NCBI GenBank assembly: GCA_003554565.1
Contig: PWGR01000110.1
Span: 1-15,260, forward strand
Length of the DNA: 15,260 nucleotides
Reading direction: 5' to 3'
Source of the DNA: Clostridia bacterium
Lineage (GTDB): Bacteria; Bacillota; Sulfobacillia; SLMV01
Notes under the pieces: model-generated
What the model saw: the letters and a program-made list of their open reading frames with translations, nothing else
What the model was told of the DNA's origin: nothing
The model's database searches: none
Shown: positions 1 through 5,940 of the stretch, in pieces
Numbering within the stretch: position 1 is the first letter of the stretch
Layout: every line of letters starts with the position of its first letter
Made by a program: the position numbers and the translations under genes

Positions 1-59
1 TCCGAGGGAGTGATAATGGCCACATCCTCCTCGGCCGGTATACCGTCCTTTTTCAGCAT
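1..59 (-). CDS. Start of a small iron-sulphur-protein-like gene (partial)
   Basis: Only the first 19 codons lie in the window. They read M-L-K-K-D-G-I-P-A-E-E-D and run off the edge without a stop. The ATG overlaps the last codons of the upstream FAD oxidoreductase (its TGA lies just inside this gene), which is typical of translational coupling. From memory, clostridial operons encoding HcnA/HcnB-like dehydrogenase subunits often contain a small ferredoxin-like protein whose N-terminus resembles M-L-x-K-x-G-I-P-x-x-E-[ED]. The seen residues fit that, but 19 residues cannot prove it. The predicted CxxC-rich 4Fe-4S region would lie outside the window. It could equally be another redox subunit. 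Confidence 0.4.
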   Translation of the reverse strand, partial: MLKKDGIPAEEDVAIITPS

Positions 60-1180
60 GTGTCCTCACTCCCTTCCGTCAGCCTCTGTGTCCTGGGACT
101 GACCTGCTGGAGCTTGCCAAACCCGTCGAGAATATGTCGAGCGGTGGGACCGGACCGCAGCGTCTGCAGTTCTGAGCTGATCTCTGCGTGCCGCCGGGAA
201 TAATCCTCCTCGGAGACGTAGTCGAGGGCGTGGGCGCTGCCCAGCCCCGCCAGAGAGCCTTCCATCATGGCCGCTGAGGCCTCCTCTATGCCCCTGGCAT
301 CTCCCGCGACGTACACACCTGGGGCCGAAGTACGCATATTTTCGTCGCACATCGGTACGTAACCGCCCAGCTCCGGCACAAATCCCATGGAGCAGCCGGC
401 CTGCCACAGCAGATCAATCAGGGGACTCAGACCCACGGCAAGGCAGATTGCATCACACTCGACATCCGATTCGGTGCCCTCTATGGGGTTCCAGCTTTTG
501 TCCAGCTGTACAACAGTGGCACCTTGCACATGATCCTCGCCGTGTGCGCAGGTCACGGTATGTCCGGTGAGTATGGGCACCCCCATACGGCGAACCTTCG
601 AAGCGTGGACAGTATACCCGCCGACTTCCGGCAGGGCCTCGATAATGGCCAGCACGTCCACCCCGGCCTGCATCAACTGGTAAGATACAATGAGTCCTAT
701 GTTACCGGCCCCTACCATCAGAACCTTCTTGCCCGGCCGGACACCGTGCACGTTCATGAGGGTCTGTACCGCCCCGGCACCGTATACGCCCGGCAGATCA
801 CAGCCGGGGAAGGCGATGAATTTCTCAGCCGCCCCGGTGGTCACTATCAGGCATTTGGGGTGTATCTTGTTCCAGGTTCCCTCTTTCTCGTAGGCCACAG
901 CTCCGTCGGGATAAAAGCCCATCACGTCGCTGTTGAGGGATATGTCCACCCGCTGACAATCGAGTGCCGACTCGAGCAGGACGTCCGCGATGTCAATTCC
1001 GCGCACACCGGCGCGCTGGGCGCGGGAACCAAAGAACCGGTGAGTCTGCTTGACAAGCTGCCCTCCGGCCCGGTCGTTGCGATCCAGAACCAGAACCTCA
1101 GCCCCGTGCACACCTGCCTCACGGGCGGCAGTGAGGCCGGCGGGGCCACCTCCGACGACGACTATCTCACATTCCCGCAC
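53..1180 (-). CDS. FAD/NAD(P)-dependent oxidoreductase, HcnB / sarcosine-oxidase-alpha type
   Basis: Predicted cytoplasmic flavoprotein of 375 residues that would pass electrons between an amine or amino-acid dehydrogenase partner, a [2Fe-2S] protein and NAD(P) or another acceptor. Seen: an N-terminal FAD Rossmann motif GGGPAG (residues 10-15); the G-G-Q-L-x-K-Q-T-H-x-F-F-G-S block (39-52), which I recall as typical of clostridial members of this family; a second dinucleotide motif GAGNIG (157-162); and the C-terminal flavin motif VYVAGDA (289-295). It is shorter than classical HcnB and shows no C-terminal BFD-type [2Fe-2S] cysteine set. The start is GTG, preceded by AAGGTGA a few bases upstream, and it overlaps the end of the upstream [2Fe-2S]-domain frame by 14 bases. 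The next gene overlaps its stop. The exact substrate cannot be read from the sequence. Confidence 0.85.
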   Translation of the reverse strand: MRECEIVVVGGGPAGLTAAREAGVHGAEVLVLDRNDRAGGQLVKQTHRFFGSRAQRAGVRGIDIADVLLESALDCQRVDISLNSDVMGFYPDGAVAYEKEGTWNKIHPKCLIVTTGAAEKFIAFPGCDLPGVYGAGAVQTLMNVHGVRPGKKVLMVGAGNIGLIVSYQLMQAGVDVLAIIEALPEVGGYTVHASKVRRMGVPILTGHTVTCAHGEDHVQGATVVQLDKSWNPIEGTESDVECDAICLAVGLSPLIDLLWQAGCSMGFVPELGGYVPMCDENMRTSAPGVYVAGDARGIEEASAAMMEGSLAGLGSAHALDYVSEEDYSRRHAEISSELQTLRSGPTARHILDGFGKLQQVSPRTQRLTEGSEDTC

Positions 1181-2429
1181 TCAAATCACCTTTTCCGTCC
1201 TGCCTCTGCACCCGCATGCCCTCTCGCAGCGGCTCGATGCAGGTGCGAACATTGGATTGACCGTCCACACGCATCATGCATTCGGAACAGTTTCCGATGG
1301 CGCAGAAAAAGCCGCGGGGGCGCCTCAGCTCGTTGCTGTAACGCAGGATCTTGATGCCCGCCGCATGCAGCGCAGCGGCAATAGGTTCACCCTCATAACC
1401 CGTCAGTTTCTGCCCCTCGAAGCTGAACTCAACCTCTCGACCGGTCACAAAGTCCAGGATCGGATGATCGCCGATCCGAATGTCGCTCACAATTTTCACC
1501 TCCGAAACTATCTCCCCGCAGCTGTTCAGCGCAGGCGGCCCAACTCCCCCGATGGTAGCGGCCACCAGGTCCCTGGCGTCCTGTCGTGCCATGGGCCGCC
1601 GGCGCCCAATGTCATACCCATATCCCTCCGCCAGCAGGTTCACCTCGAGACCGAATGAGGTCAGGGGTCCCGGCTCATCAGTGGTATCCCGGTCAAACCG
1701 GGCTGCCAGCAGCACGGCAGCGCTCCCGTTTCCCAACACAAGCATTCTTTCATCTGCCCAGTCGATCACCGCGGCAGTGGACTCGTCCAGGCCCAGCCCG
1801 ACGACTTCCTGTTCCCGATATCGGCTGACCAGATAGGCCAGCCGCCCGAAACGATCCCGGGCAAAGAAGTGCTGATCAATGATGACATTGCCCATCAAAG
1901 CGAGACCTTCACCGATTACCACCGGCTGGGGGGAAACATCCTCGTTCACATCTTCTGCATCACTCAGGGGAATGCCCCCGCATCGCAGTGCTCCCCATCC
2001 GGTGCCCCCACACGGCATGATCCGTCCCATGGCGGAAGCGCCCGCGCTGGTGCCGGCGATCACCACTCCCTCAGAGAGCCGCCTGAGGAGCGTCTCCTCT
2101 GCCCTCGTATCCTGCAGCAGCCGGACCAGTTCAACCTGATCCCCCCCTCCAAGGAAGACAATGTCGGCAAACTCCAGGATTGCAAGAGTCGATGGGTCAT
2201 CCTGCTTAATGTGCTGCAGCGTGGTGATCTCCACTGCGCCTCCGGGCGGTTCGAAGAGGCGACGCTTAAGGCGCTGTCCATCGTCTGCGTCGCTCGCTAC
2301 AATCAGGACCGTGGGTTCGTCAGAGCCGGTGAGGTTCTTCATCGCTGGGCCCACCGAATCGGGAATCGGTCCGCCCCCTATCGGCATGAGATAACTACGG
2401 CTTCGATGCCATTGCAATGCATCAGACAA
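1167..2429 (-). CDS. Cyanophycinase (peptidase S51) fused to HcnA-type [2Fe-2S] domain
   Basis: One 420-codon frame with two domains. Residues about 14-283 look like a complete cyanophycinase: F-L-G-G-G-D-Q (92-98), the nucleophile motif G-T-S-A-G-A with Ser128, the D-Q-H-F motif (185-188) followed by conserved Arg residues (R-x-R-x-G-R-L), and G-L-x-L-D-E-S-T-A (211-219). Known family members cut the Asp-Arg polymer cyanophycin into beta-Asp-Arg dipeptides. Residues about 318-410 look like the Fer2 domain of HcnA/SoxA proteins, with C376-x4-C381-x2-C384-x12-C397 as [2Fe-2S] ligands. The TTG start is chosen for the upstream GAGGTGGGGGG; Met15 has no ribosome binding site. I know of no standard family with this fusion. 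A strong internal start at residue 314 means the Fer2 part may also be made separately. A lost stop codon or a one-base sequencing indel could also explain it. The function as cyanophycinase rather than another S51 peptidase is likely, not certain. Confidence 0.85.
   Translation of the reverse strand: MSDALQWHRSRSYLMPIGGGPIPDSVGPAMKNLTGSDEPTVLIVASDADDGQRLKRRLFEPPGGAVEITTLQHIKQDDPSTLAILEFADIVFLGGGDQVELVRLLQDTRAEETLLRRLSEGVVIAGTSAGASAMGRIMPCGGTGWGALRCGGIPLSDAEDVNEDVSPQPVVIGEGLALMGNVIIDQHFFARDRFGRLAYLVSRYREQEVVGLGLDESTAAVIDWADERMLVLGNGSAAVLLAARFDRDTTDEPGPLTSFGLEVNLLAEGYGYDIGRRRPMARQDARDLVAATIGGVGPPALNSCGEIVSEVKIVSDIRIGDHPILDFVTGREVEFSFEGQKLTGYEGEPIAAALHAAGIKILRYSNELRRPRGFFCAIGNCSECMMRVDGQSNVRTCIEPLREGMRVQRQDGKGDLSAGM
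1488..1503 (-). promoter_or_regulatory. Internal ribosome binding site and in-frame GTG at the domain junction
   Basis: Seen directly: GGAGGTG, a 6-base spacer, then GTG, which is in frame with the long cyanophycinase-[2Fe-2S] frame and falls at residue 314 in the linker. Initiation here would give a 107-residue protein starting (M)-S-D-I-R-I-G-D-H-P, which is the usual extent of a stand-alone HcnA-like [2Fe-2S] protein. The GTG is followed by A, so a TGA in another frame overlaps it. That is the GTGA arrangement common between coupled genes, and suggests an ancestral two-gene layout. Confidence 0.6.
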
Positions 2430-2924
2430 TTAGATCCCCCCACCTCAGAAATGCGTGCAAACACTCCCCCTCCAAGCGTTTCGCCGCACCTCCGGCATGG
2501 CCCAAACAGTGGAGGAGGGCCTGCGGCATGGTGTAGCCGACACTGACTGAGGTTCAAGTGCTGTTATTCTTCATTCCCCCGGCATACTCCTTCCTCGCAA
2601 ATCTCGAGCCGTGCTGGACAGAAGCAGGGCATGAGAATGCGACACCGCCACGAGATGGATCGGTGCAGGATATCGTCACGTATAAGCTCTTCGTGCACGA
2701 ATTTCCGGAATTGGAAGCGGAGAACGACGGAAAGAGAATTCCGCCTCTTTCCTCCCCGGACTGGGTGTCGTGATCGGGGCATTCCATGAAATGAAGACCC
2801 CATCGGGCAGACGGGTATTTTCCGGGCGAGACATGGACCAACGCCCGGCAGATCCCCGGGCATGGGTTATCCGCCGCCAAAAAGCGGCGGAATCGGAATA
2901 AATCAGATCAAAACCAGGCTGGGC
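2430..2924. other. Non-coding gap with several hairpins upstream of the cyanophycinase operon
   Basis: No convincing gene lies here. Short open frames on both strands (about 71-108 codons) resemble no family I recognise and have poor starts. The minus strand carries a row of inverted repeats: tCCGCCGC/GCGGCGGa (2870-2891), GCCCGG/CCGGGC (2842-2860), GGGG..CATT/AATG..CCCC (about 2776-2803) and GGAAAGAG/CTCTTTCC (2729-2752). A weak minus-strand promoter candidate is TTGAAC (2557-2552) with TACACC (2535-2530) at 16-base spacing. An 18-codon micro-frame (2498-2445) ends at the cyanophycinase ribosome binding site. The gap probably separates the surE-side transcription unit from the cyanophycinase operon. 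Confidence 0.5.
2870..2891 (-). terminator. GC-rich hairpin after the TIGR04086-type gene, possible terminator
   Basis: A perfect 8-bp stem (tCCGCCGC with GCGGCGGa) closes a 6-base loop, 33 bases after the stop of the TIGR04086-type gene. The run of five T lies in the loop on the minus strand, not after the stem, so it lacks the U-tail of a normal intrinsic terminator. Position and stability suggest a transcript-end or processing structure; function is uncertain. Confidence 0.35.
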
Positions 2925-3356
2925 TCACAGGTTCATCCCTATTATGCCTCCCAGCACACCAACCGCACAGGCGGCCAGAAAACGTACCGCCGCATCCAGC
3001 AGTCCGAAGGGTCCGGGAATCATCGCATAAGCAGCCGATACCGATCCCAGTGCGTACAGAAATCCCACCGCACCTCCATGCAGCCAGCCCATTCGCCCTG
3101 CGCGCCTGGCGGCGGCTGCACCTCCCGCCGCTGCACACAGCATGGCGGCATAGTAAATCGCCGAGGCTGCAGACATCTCAGAAACTGCAGTGAAATGCAC
3201 GAGAAGCGACGTAACTGTCGCTGCCACCAGCGTCAGAACGGCCGTGACGACGAAGCCGAAGACAATCGCCGCGCCGCTTATACCTTCCGTTCTTCCCTCT
3301 GCGGGCGAGCTTCCGCGCGTTCTCAAGGTCATCCTCCCCCTTCTGCGCGCCCTCAT
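2925..3356 (-). CDS. Four-helix membrane protein, TIGR04086 (YrzE-like) family
   Basis: Small integral membrane protein of 143 residues and unknown function. Seen: a basic N-terminus (M-R-A-R-R-R-G-R) and four hydrophobic segments at about 26-54, 62-84, 89-111 and 117-140. The loop between helices 2 and 3 reads G-G-x-A-A-A-R-R-A-G-R-M-G-W-L-H-G, matching the Gly-rich pattern I associate with TIGR04086 proteins of Firmicutes. The start is uncertain. The ATG at 3356 has only a weak upstream GAGTGAG, while a TTG at codon 11 has GGGGGAGG six bases before it; a protein starting there would be about 133 residues and closer to the usual length. It follows surE by 76 bases and is probably the last gene of that transcription unit. 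Confidence 0.65.
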   Translation of the reverse strand: MRARRRGRMTLRTRGSSPAEGRTEGISGAAIVFGFVVTAVLTLVAATVTSLLVHFTAVSEMSAASAIYYAAMLCAAAGGAAAARRAGRMGWLHGGAVGFLYALGSVSAAYAMIPGPFGLLDAAVRFLAACAVGVLGGIIGMNL

Positions 3357-3432
3357 GGGTACTCACTCTGAGATCTACTCCAGAGGAAGGAAAACTATGC
3401 ACCGCGACGGGAAAACAGCTGGAAGCTGTGGA

Positions 3433-4236
3433 TCACCGGCAGAAGCTCTCCTCTACCCTGCCAAGCAGCGGCTTCAGAACCTCCCGGCGTGAGCGGTCGG
3501 TTATATCGAAGAACTCCAGCGGGGTTATTGATATACAGTCCGATGCAACGGCGGCCAGATCAGAACCCTCCGGCGCCGCGTCTCGGATCATCTCTGCCTT
3601 CAGCCAGTACCGTCTCCCAGCCGCATCGTCCTCTTCAACCTTGATCCAGTGACGGTATGGGCAGGGACCCAGCTCGGTCAGCGAAACCCCTTGAATTTCT
3701 TCGGCCGGAATAGCAGGCACGTTCACGTTGAGAAGGCACGGTTCACCCTCACAATCTGAAAGCACATCCAGTAGGCATTTTGTGAATGCCGCAGCCGTCC
3801 GGTAGCTGTCCCGCTCTTCCGAGAATGATCCGAGGGAGACGGCCACCCCGGGAACACCTTCCAACTGCGCCTCAATGGCTGCGGCAACAGTGCCGGAGTA
3901 CAGCACGTCGGTGGCCAGGTTGGGGCCGCTGTTGATACCGGACACCACCACATCGACAGTCTCCCCGGAAGGGATCAGGTGATTCAGACCCAGCTTGACA
4001 CAGTCAGCTGGACTGCCGGAGACCTCCCATGCGGGCGTGTCAAACACACTGTCAGGGAGACGTTCTGCGTAAAGGGGACGATCAATTGTTATTGCGTGAC
4101 CCTTGGCGGACCACTGCTCTGCCGGTCCGACGACGTAAACTGAGGCGCCAGGAATCCTGCACATCGCTGCCACGGCTTCTCGCAACCCCGGGGCAAACAC
4201 ACCGTCATCATTGGTTGCCATGATAGTAAGTGCCAT
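3433..4236 (-). CDS. surE: 5'/3'-nucleotidase SurE
   Basis: Metal-dependent phosphatase of the SurE family, which removes phosphate from nucleoside 5'- and 3'-monophosphates in the cytoplasm and in some species acts on short polyphosphate. Seen with the chosen start: N9-D10-D11-G near the N-terminus (metal ligands), a GPAEQWSAKGHAIT block carrying the conserved serine (usual form APxxxxSGxGHxIT), S-G-S-P-A-D-C-V (usually GTPADCV), and V-S-G-I-N-S-G-P-N followed by YSGTVAAA-x-E. The 267-residue length is normal. The ATG at 4236 is preferred to the longer frame (to 4275) because GGAGG lies 8 bases upstream and N-D-D-G then falls at the usual distance from Met1. It lies between two small membrane-protein genes with gaps of about 75 bases. 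Confidence 0.95.
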   Translation of the reverse strand: MALTIMATNDDGVFAPGLREAVAAMCRIPGASVYVVGPAEQWSAKGHAITIDRPLYAERLPDSVFDTPAWEVSGSPADCVKLGLNHLIPSGETVDVVVSGINSGPNLATDVLYSGTVAAAIEAQLEGVPGVAVSLGSFSEERDSYRTAAAFTKCLLDVLSDCEGEPCLLNVNVPAIPAEEIQGVSLTELGPCPYRHWIKVEEDDAAGRRYWLKAEMIRDAAPEGSDLAAVASDCISITPLEFFDITDRSRREVLKPLLGRVEESFCR

Positions 4237-4311
4237 GTTGTCTTCCTCCCACCAGTATGAATCGCCAGTACTCACCCATTTTACCGGCTGACCTGGTGAG
4301 CGGCAACCTGA

Positions 4312-4743
4312 TCACCGTTCGCTCCCGCGACCGGGATCCATCATCTGAGCTGTCACCGCCCCCACCGCACATGAGACGGACAGCGCCGCGGCTGCACCGA
4401 CCGCAGGCATACCGGTCAGTCCCTCCAAACCCTCAAAGATGCCCAACCACAGGGCGGACGACAGCGGCATGGCACCCGCGTAAAGCGCCACCGCGACCGG
4501 TGAATGAGATGTGTCACTGTTGACCCGCACCAGGGCCGCCTGCAGACGCATCGCTACCAGCGTGACGACAAGAAAAACTGCCACGAGAATCAGCAGGTCG
4601 CTCCAGTGGATATCTCCGATGGCCCGCTGAGAACCCATCCCGAAAGTGAGGACTGAAGACAACACGAGAAGAAGAAGACTCCCGGCCACGGCGCCACCTA
4701 CTGCGGCCTCCGCCCGGCGCAAGAGGATCCGGATGACGACCAC
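4312..4743 (-). CDS. Four-helix membrane protein of unknown function
   Basis: I do not recognise the family. The 143-residue frame has four hydrophobic segments (about 13-35, 47-66, 81-103 and 111-133), a few basic residues at the N-terminus and an Arg-containing tail. It has the same length and helix number as the TIGR04086-type protein on the other side of surE, but I see no clear residue alignment between them, so common origin is only a possibility. The start is awkward: the GTG overlaps its own apparent ribosome binding site (GGAGGTG), and no ATG, GTG or TTG follows at normal spacing (a TTG at codon 8 is 19 bases away). The true start may be unusual. It lies 57 bases after ispG and 75 bases before surE. 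Confidence 0.65.
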   Translation of the reverse strand: MVVIRILLRRAEAAVGGAVAGSLLLLVLSSVLTFGMGSQRAIGDIHWSDLLILVAVFLVVTLVAMRLQAALVRVNSDTSHSPVAVALYAGAMPLSSALWLGIFEGLEGLTGMPAVGAAAALSVSCAVGAVTAQMMDPGRGSER

Positions 4744-4800
4744 CTCCGAAGCCTAGTTTATGCGTCGGGCGACGATAAGTTGTCTGCCGGAATGTACCAT

Positions 4801-5889
4801 TCAGGGAGAGGGGCAGTCTCGTGTCAGATAACTGCGAACCAGCTGCAGGAGGGAATCAACCATTTCATCTTCGGTCACCTTTTCCACCACCTCGCCATCC
4901 CGCATCAACAGGCCCACGCCCTCGCCACAGGCCAGGCCGACATCCGCTTCCCGCGCCTCACCTGGACCGTTAACTTCACACCCCATGACGGCCACAGTTA
5001 TCGGCTCACTGCAATCGACCAGACCCTGCTCCACCTGCTCAACGATCTCGGCCATATTTACCCGGCATCTCCCGCAGGTTGGGCACGACACTATGTCCGG
5101 CCCCCGCCTGCGCAGGCCCCAGGCGGCGAGAATCTCCCAGGCCGTACGGACCTCGTCCACCGGATCGCCGGTGAGGGAAATCCTGATGGTGTCTCCTATG
5201 CCGCGACCGAGCAGATACCCCAGACCGACGGACGACTTGATGGTTCCCCTCCATTTCGCGCCGGCTTCTGTCACTCCCAGGTGCAGCGGGATGTCCACGC
5301 GGCCGCTGATCTGCTCGTTCGCCTCCACCGTGGTGGACACATCCGAAGCCTTCAAAGAGAGGACTACGTCGGAAAAACCCACATCGTCCAGCGTCCCTAT
5401 CTCCCGCAAGGCGGTCTCCACCATTGCCCGCGCGCTGACACCGTACTCCTCCCGTATGTCGCGCGGCAGCGAACCGGCATTGACCCCGATGCGGATCGGG
5501 ACACCGGCATCTCTTGCGGCTGAGGCGACCTCCCGAACGCGGCGACGCGAGCCTATATTGCCCGGGTTGATCCGGACTTTTGCCACGCCGGCCGCGATAG
5601 CCGCCAGCGCCAATCTGTGATCGAAGTGGATGTCGGCCACCAGGGGGACCGATGACTGCAGACAGAGCTGCTCGAGAACCTCAGCGGCAGCAGCATCGGG
5701 CACCGCAACCCGCACGAGCTCCGCCCCGGCGGCGGCCAGACGAGAAATCTGCTGGAGAGTGGCCGCCGGGTTGTGAGGATCGGTATTGGTCATAGATTGA
5801 ACCGCAACTGGAGCCCCTCCACCCAGGCTAACTGAACCGGCAATCACCGTTCGGGTATTTCTGCGCGAAAGTGGCGGTCGATCGGTCAT
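4801..5889 (-). CDS. ispG: 4-hydroxy-3-methylbut-2-en-1-yl diphosphate synthase IspG
   Basis: Cytoplasmic [4Fe-4S] enzyme of the MEP isoprenoid pathway that converts 2-C-methyl-D-erythritol 2,4-cyclodiphosphate to HMBPP. Seen: the N-terminal TIM-barrel blocks V-Q-S-M-T-N-T-D and V-R-V-A-V-P, then D-I-H-F and R-I-N-P-G-N-I-G, and the C-terminal cluster site C-P-T-C-G-R (Cys269 and Cys272), M-G-C (Cys304) and N-G-P-G-E (Glu311). These ligand positions are within one residue of those known in E. coli. The ATG at 5889 is chosen because AGGAGGG lies about 7 bases upstream; the frame is open 15 codons further without a better start. The resulting 362 residues is normal. It follows rseP by 51 bases, and dxr of the same pathway lies two genes upstream. 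Confidence 0.97.
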   Translation of the reverse strand: MTDRPPLSRRNTRTVIAGSVSLGGGAPVAVQSMTNTDPHNPAATLQQISRLAAAGAELVRVAVPDAAAAEVLEQLCLQSSVPLVADIHFDHRLALAAIAAGVAKVRINPGNIGSRRRVREVASAARDAGVPIRIGVNAGSLPRDIREEYGVSARAMVETALREIGTLDDVGFSDVVLSLKASDVSTTVEANEQISGRVDIPLHLGVTEAGAKWRGTIKSSVGLGYLLGRGIGDTIRISLTGDPVDEVRTAWEILAAWGLRRRGPDIVSCPTCGRCRVNMAEIVEQVEQGLVDCSEPITVAVMGCEVNGPGEAREADVGLACGEGVGLLMRDGEVVEKVTEDEMVDSLLQLVRSYLTRDCPSP

Positions 5890-5940
5890 ATTTCTCCCTC
5901 CTGGTGCCGGTGGAGCCACCGCACTGCCGAGCATCCGTGT

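Noticed and set aside
524..1354. Long plus-strand open frame opposite the flavoprotein gene
   Set aside because: The minus strand carries clear FAD and NAD motifs here; the plus frame has no recognisable domain and is a GC-rich shadow.
1484..1496. AATTGTGAGCG, like half of the E. coli lac operator (a similar ATTGTGAGCGA occurs at the frr start, 10632-10642)
   Set aside because: In both places it is just a GTG start codon followed by Ser-Asp codons after a binding site; there is no dyad and no repressor gene nearby.
1869..2546. Plus-strand open frame opposite the cyanophycinase domain
   Set aside because: The opposite strand encodes intact cyanophycinase motifs; this frame shows none.
2558..2773. 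71-codon plus-strand frame with GAGGTTCAA before a GTG
   Set aside because: The binding site is acceptable but there is no family resemblance; it would be the only plus-strand gene and no promoter is evident. Mentioned only as a remote possibility.
2554..2880. 108- and 99-codon minus-strand frames in the gap upstream of the cyanophycinase gene
   Set aside because: Poor starts, no recognisable family, overlapping frames of similar length, and they run through hairpin sequences.
2870..2891. Hairpin taken as part of a CRISPR or repeat array
   Set aside because: It occurs once; no spaced direct repeats exist in the window.
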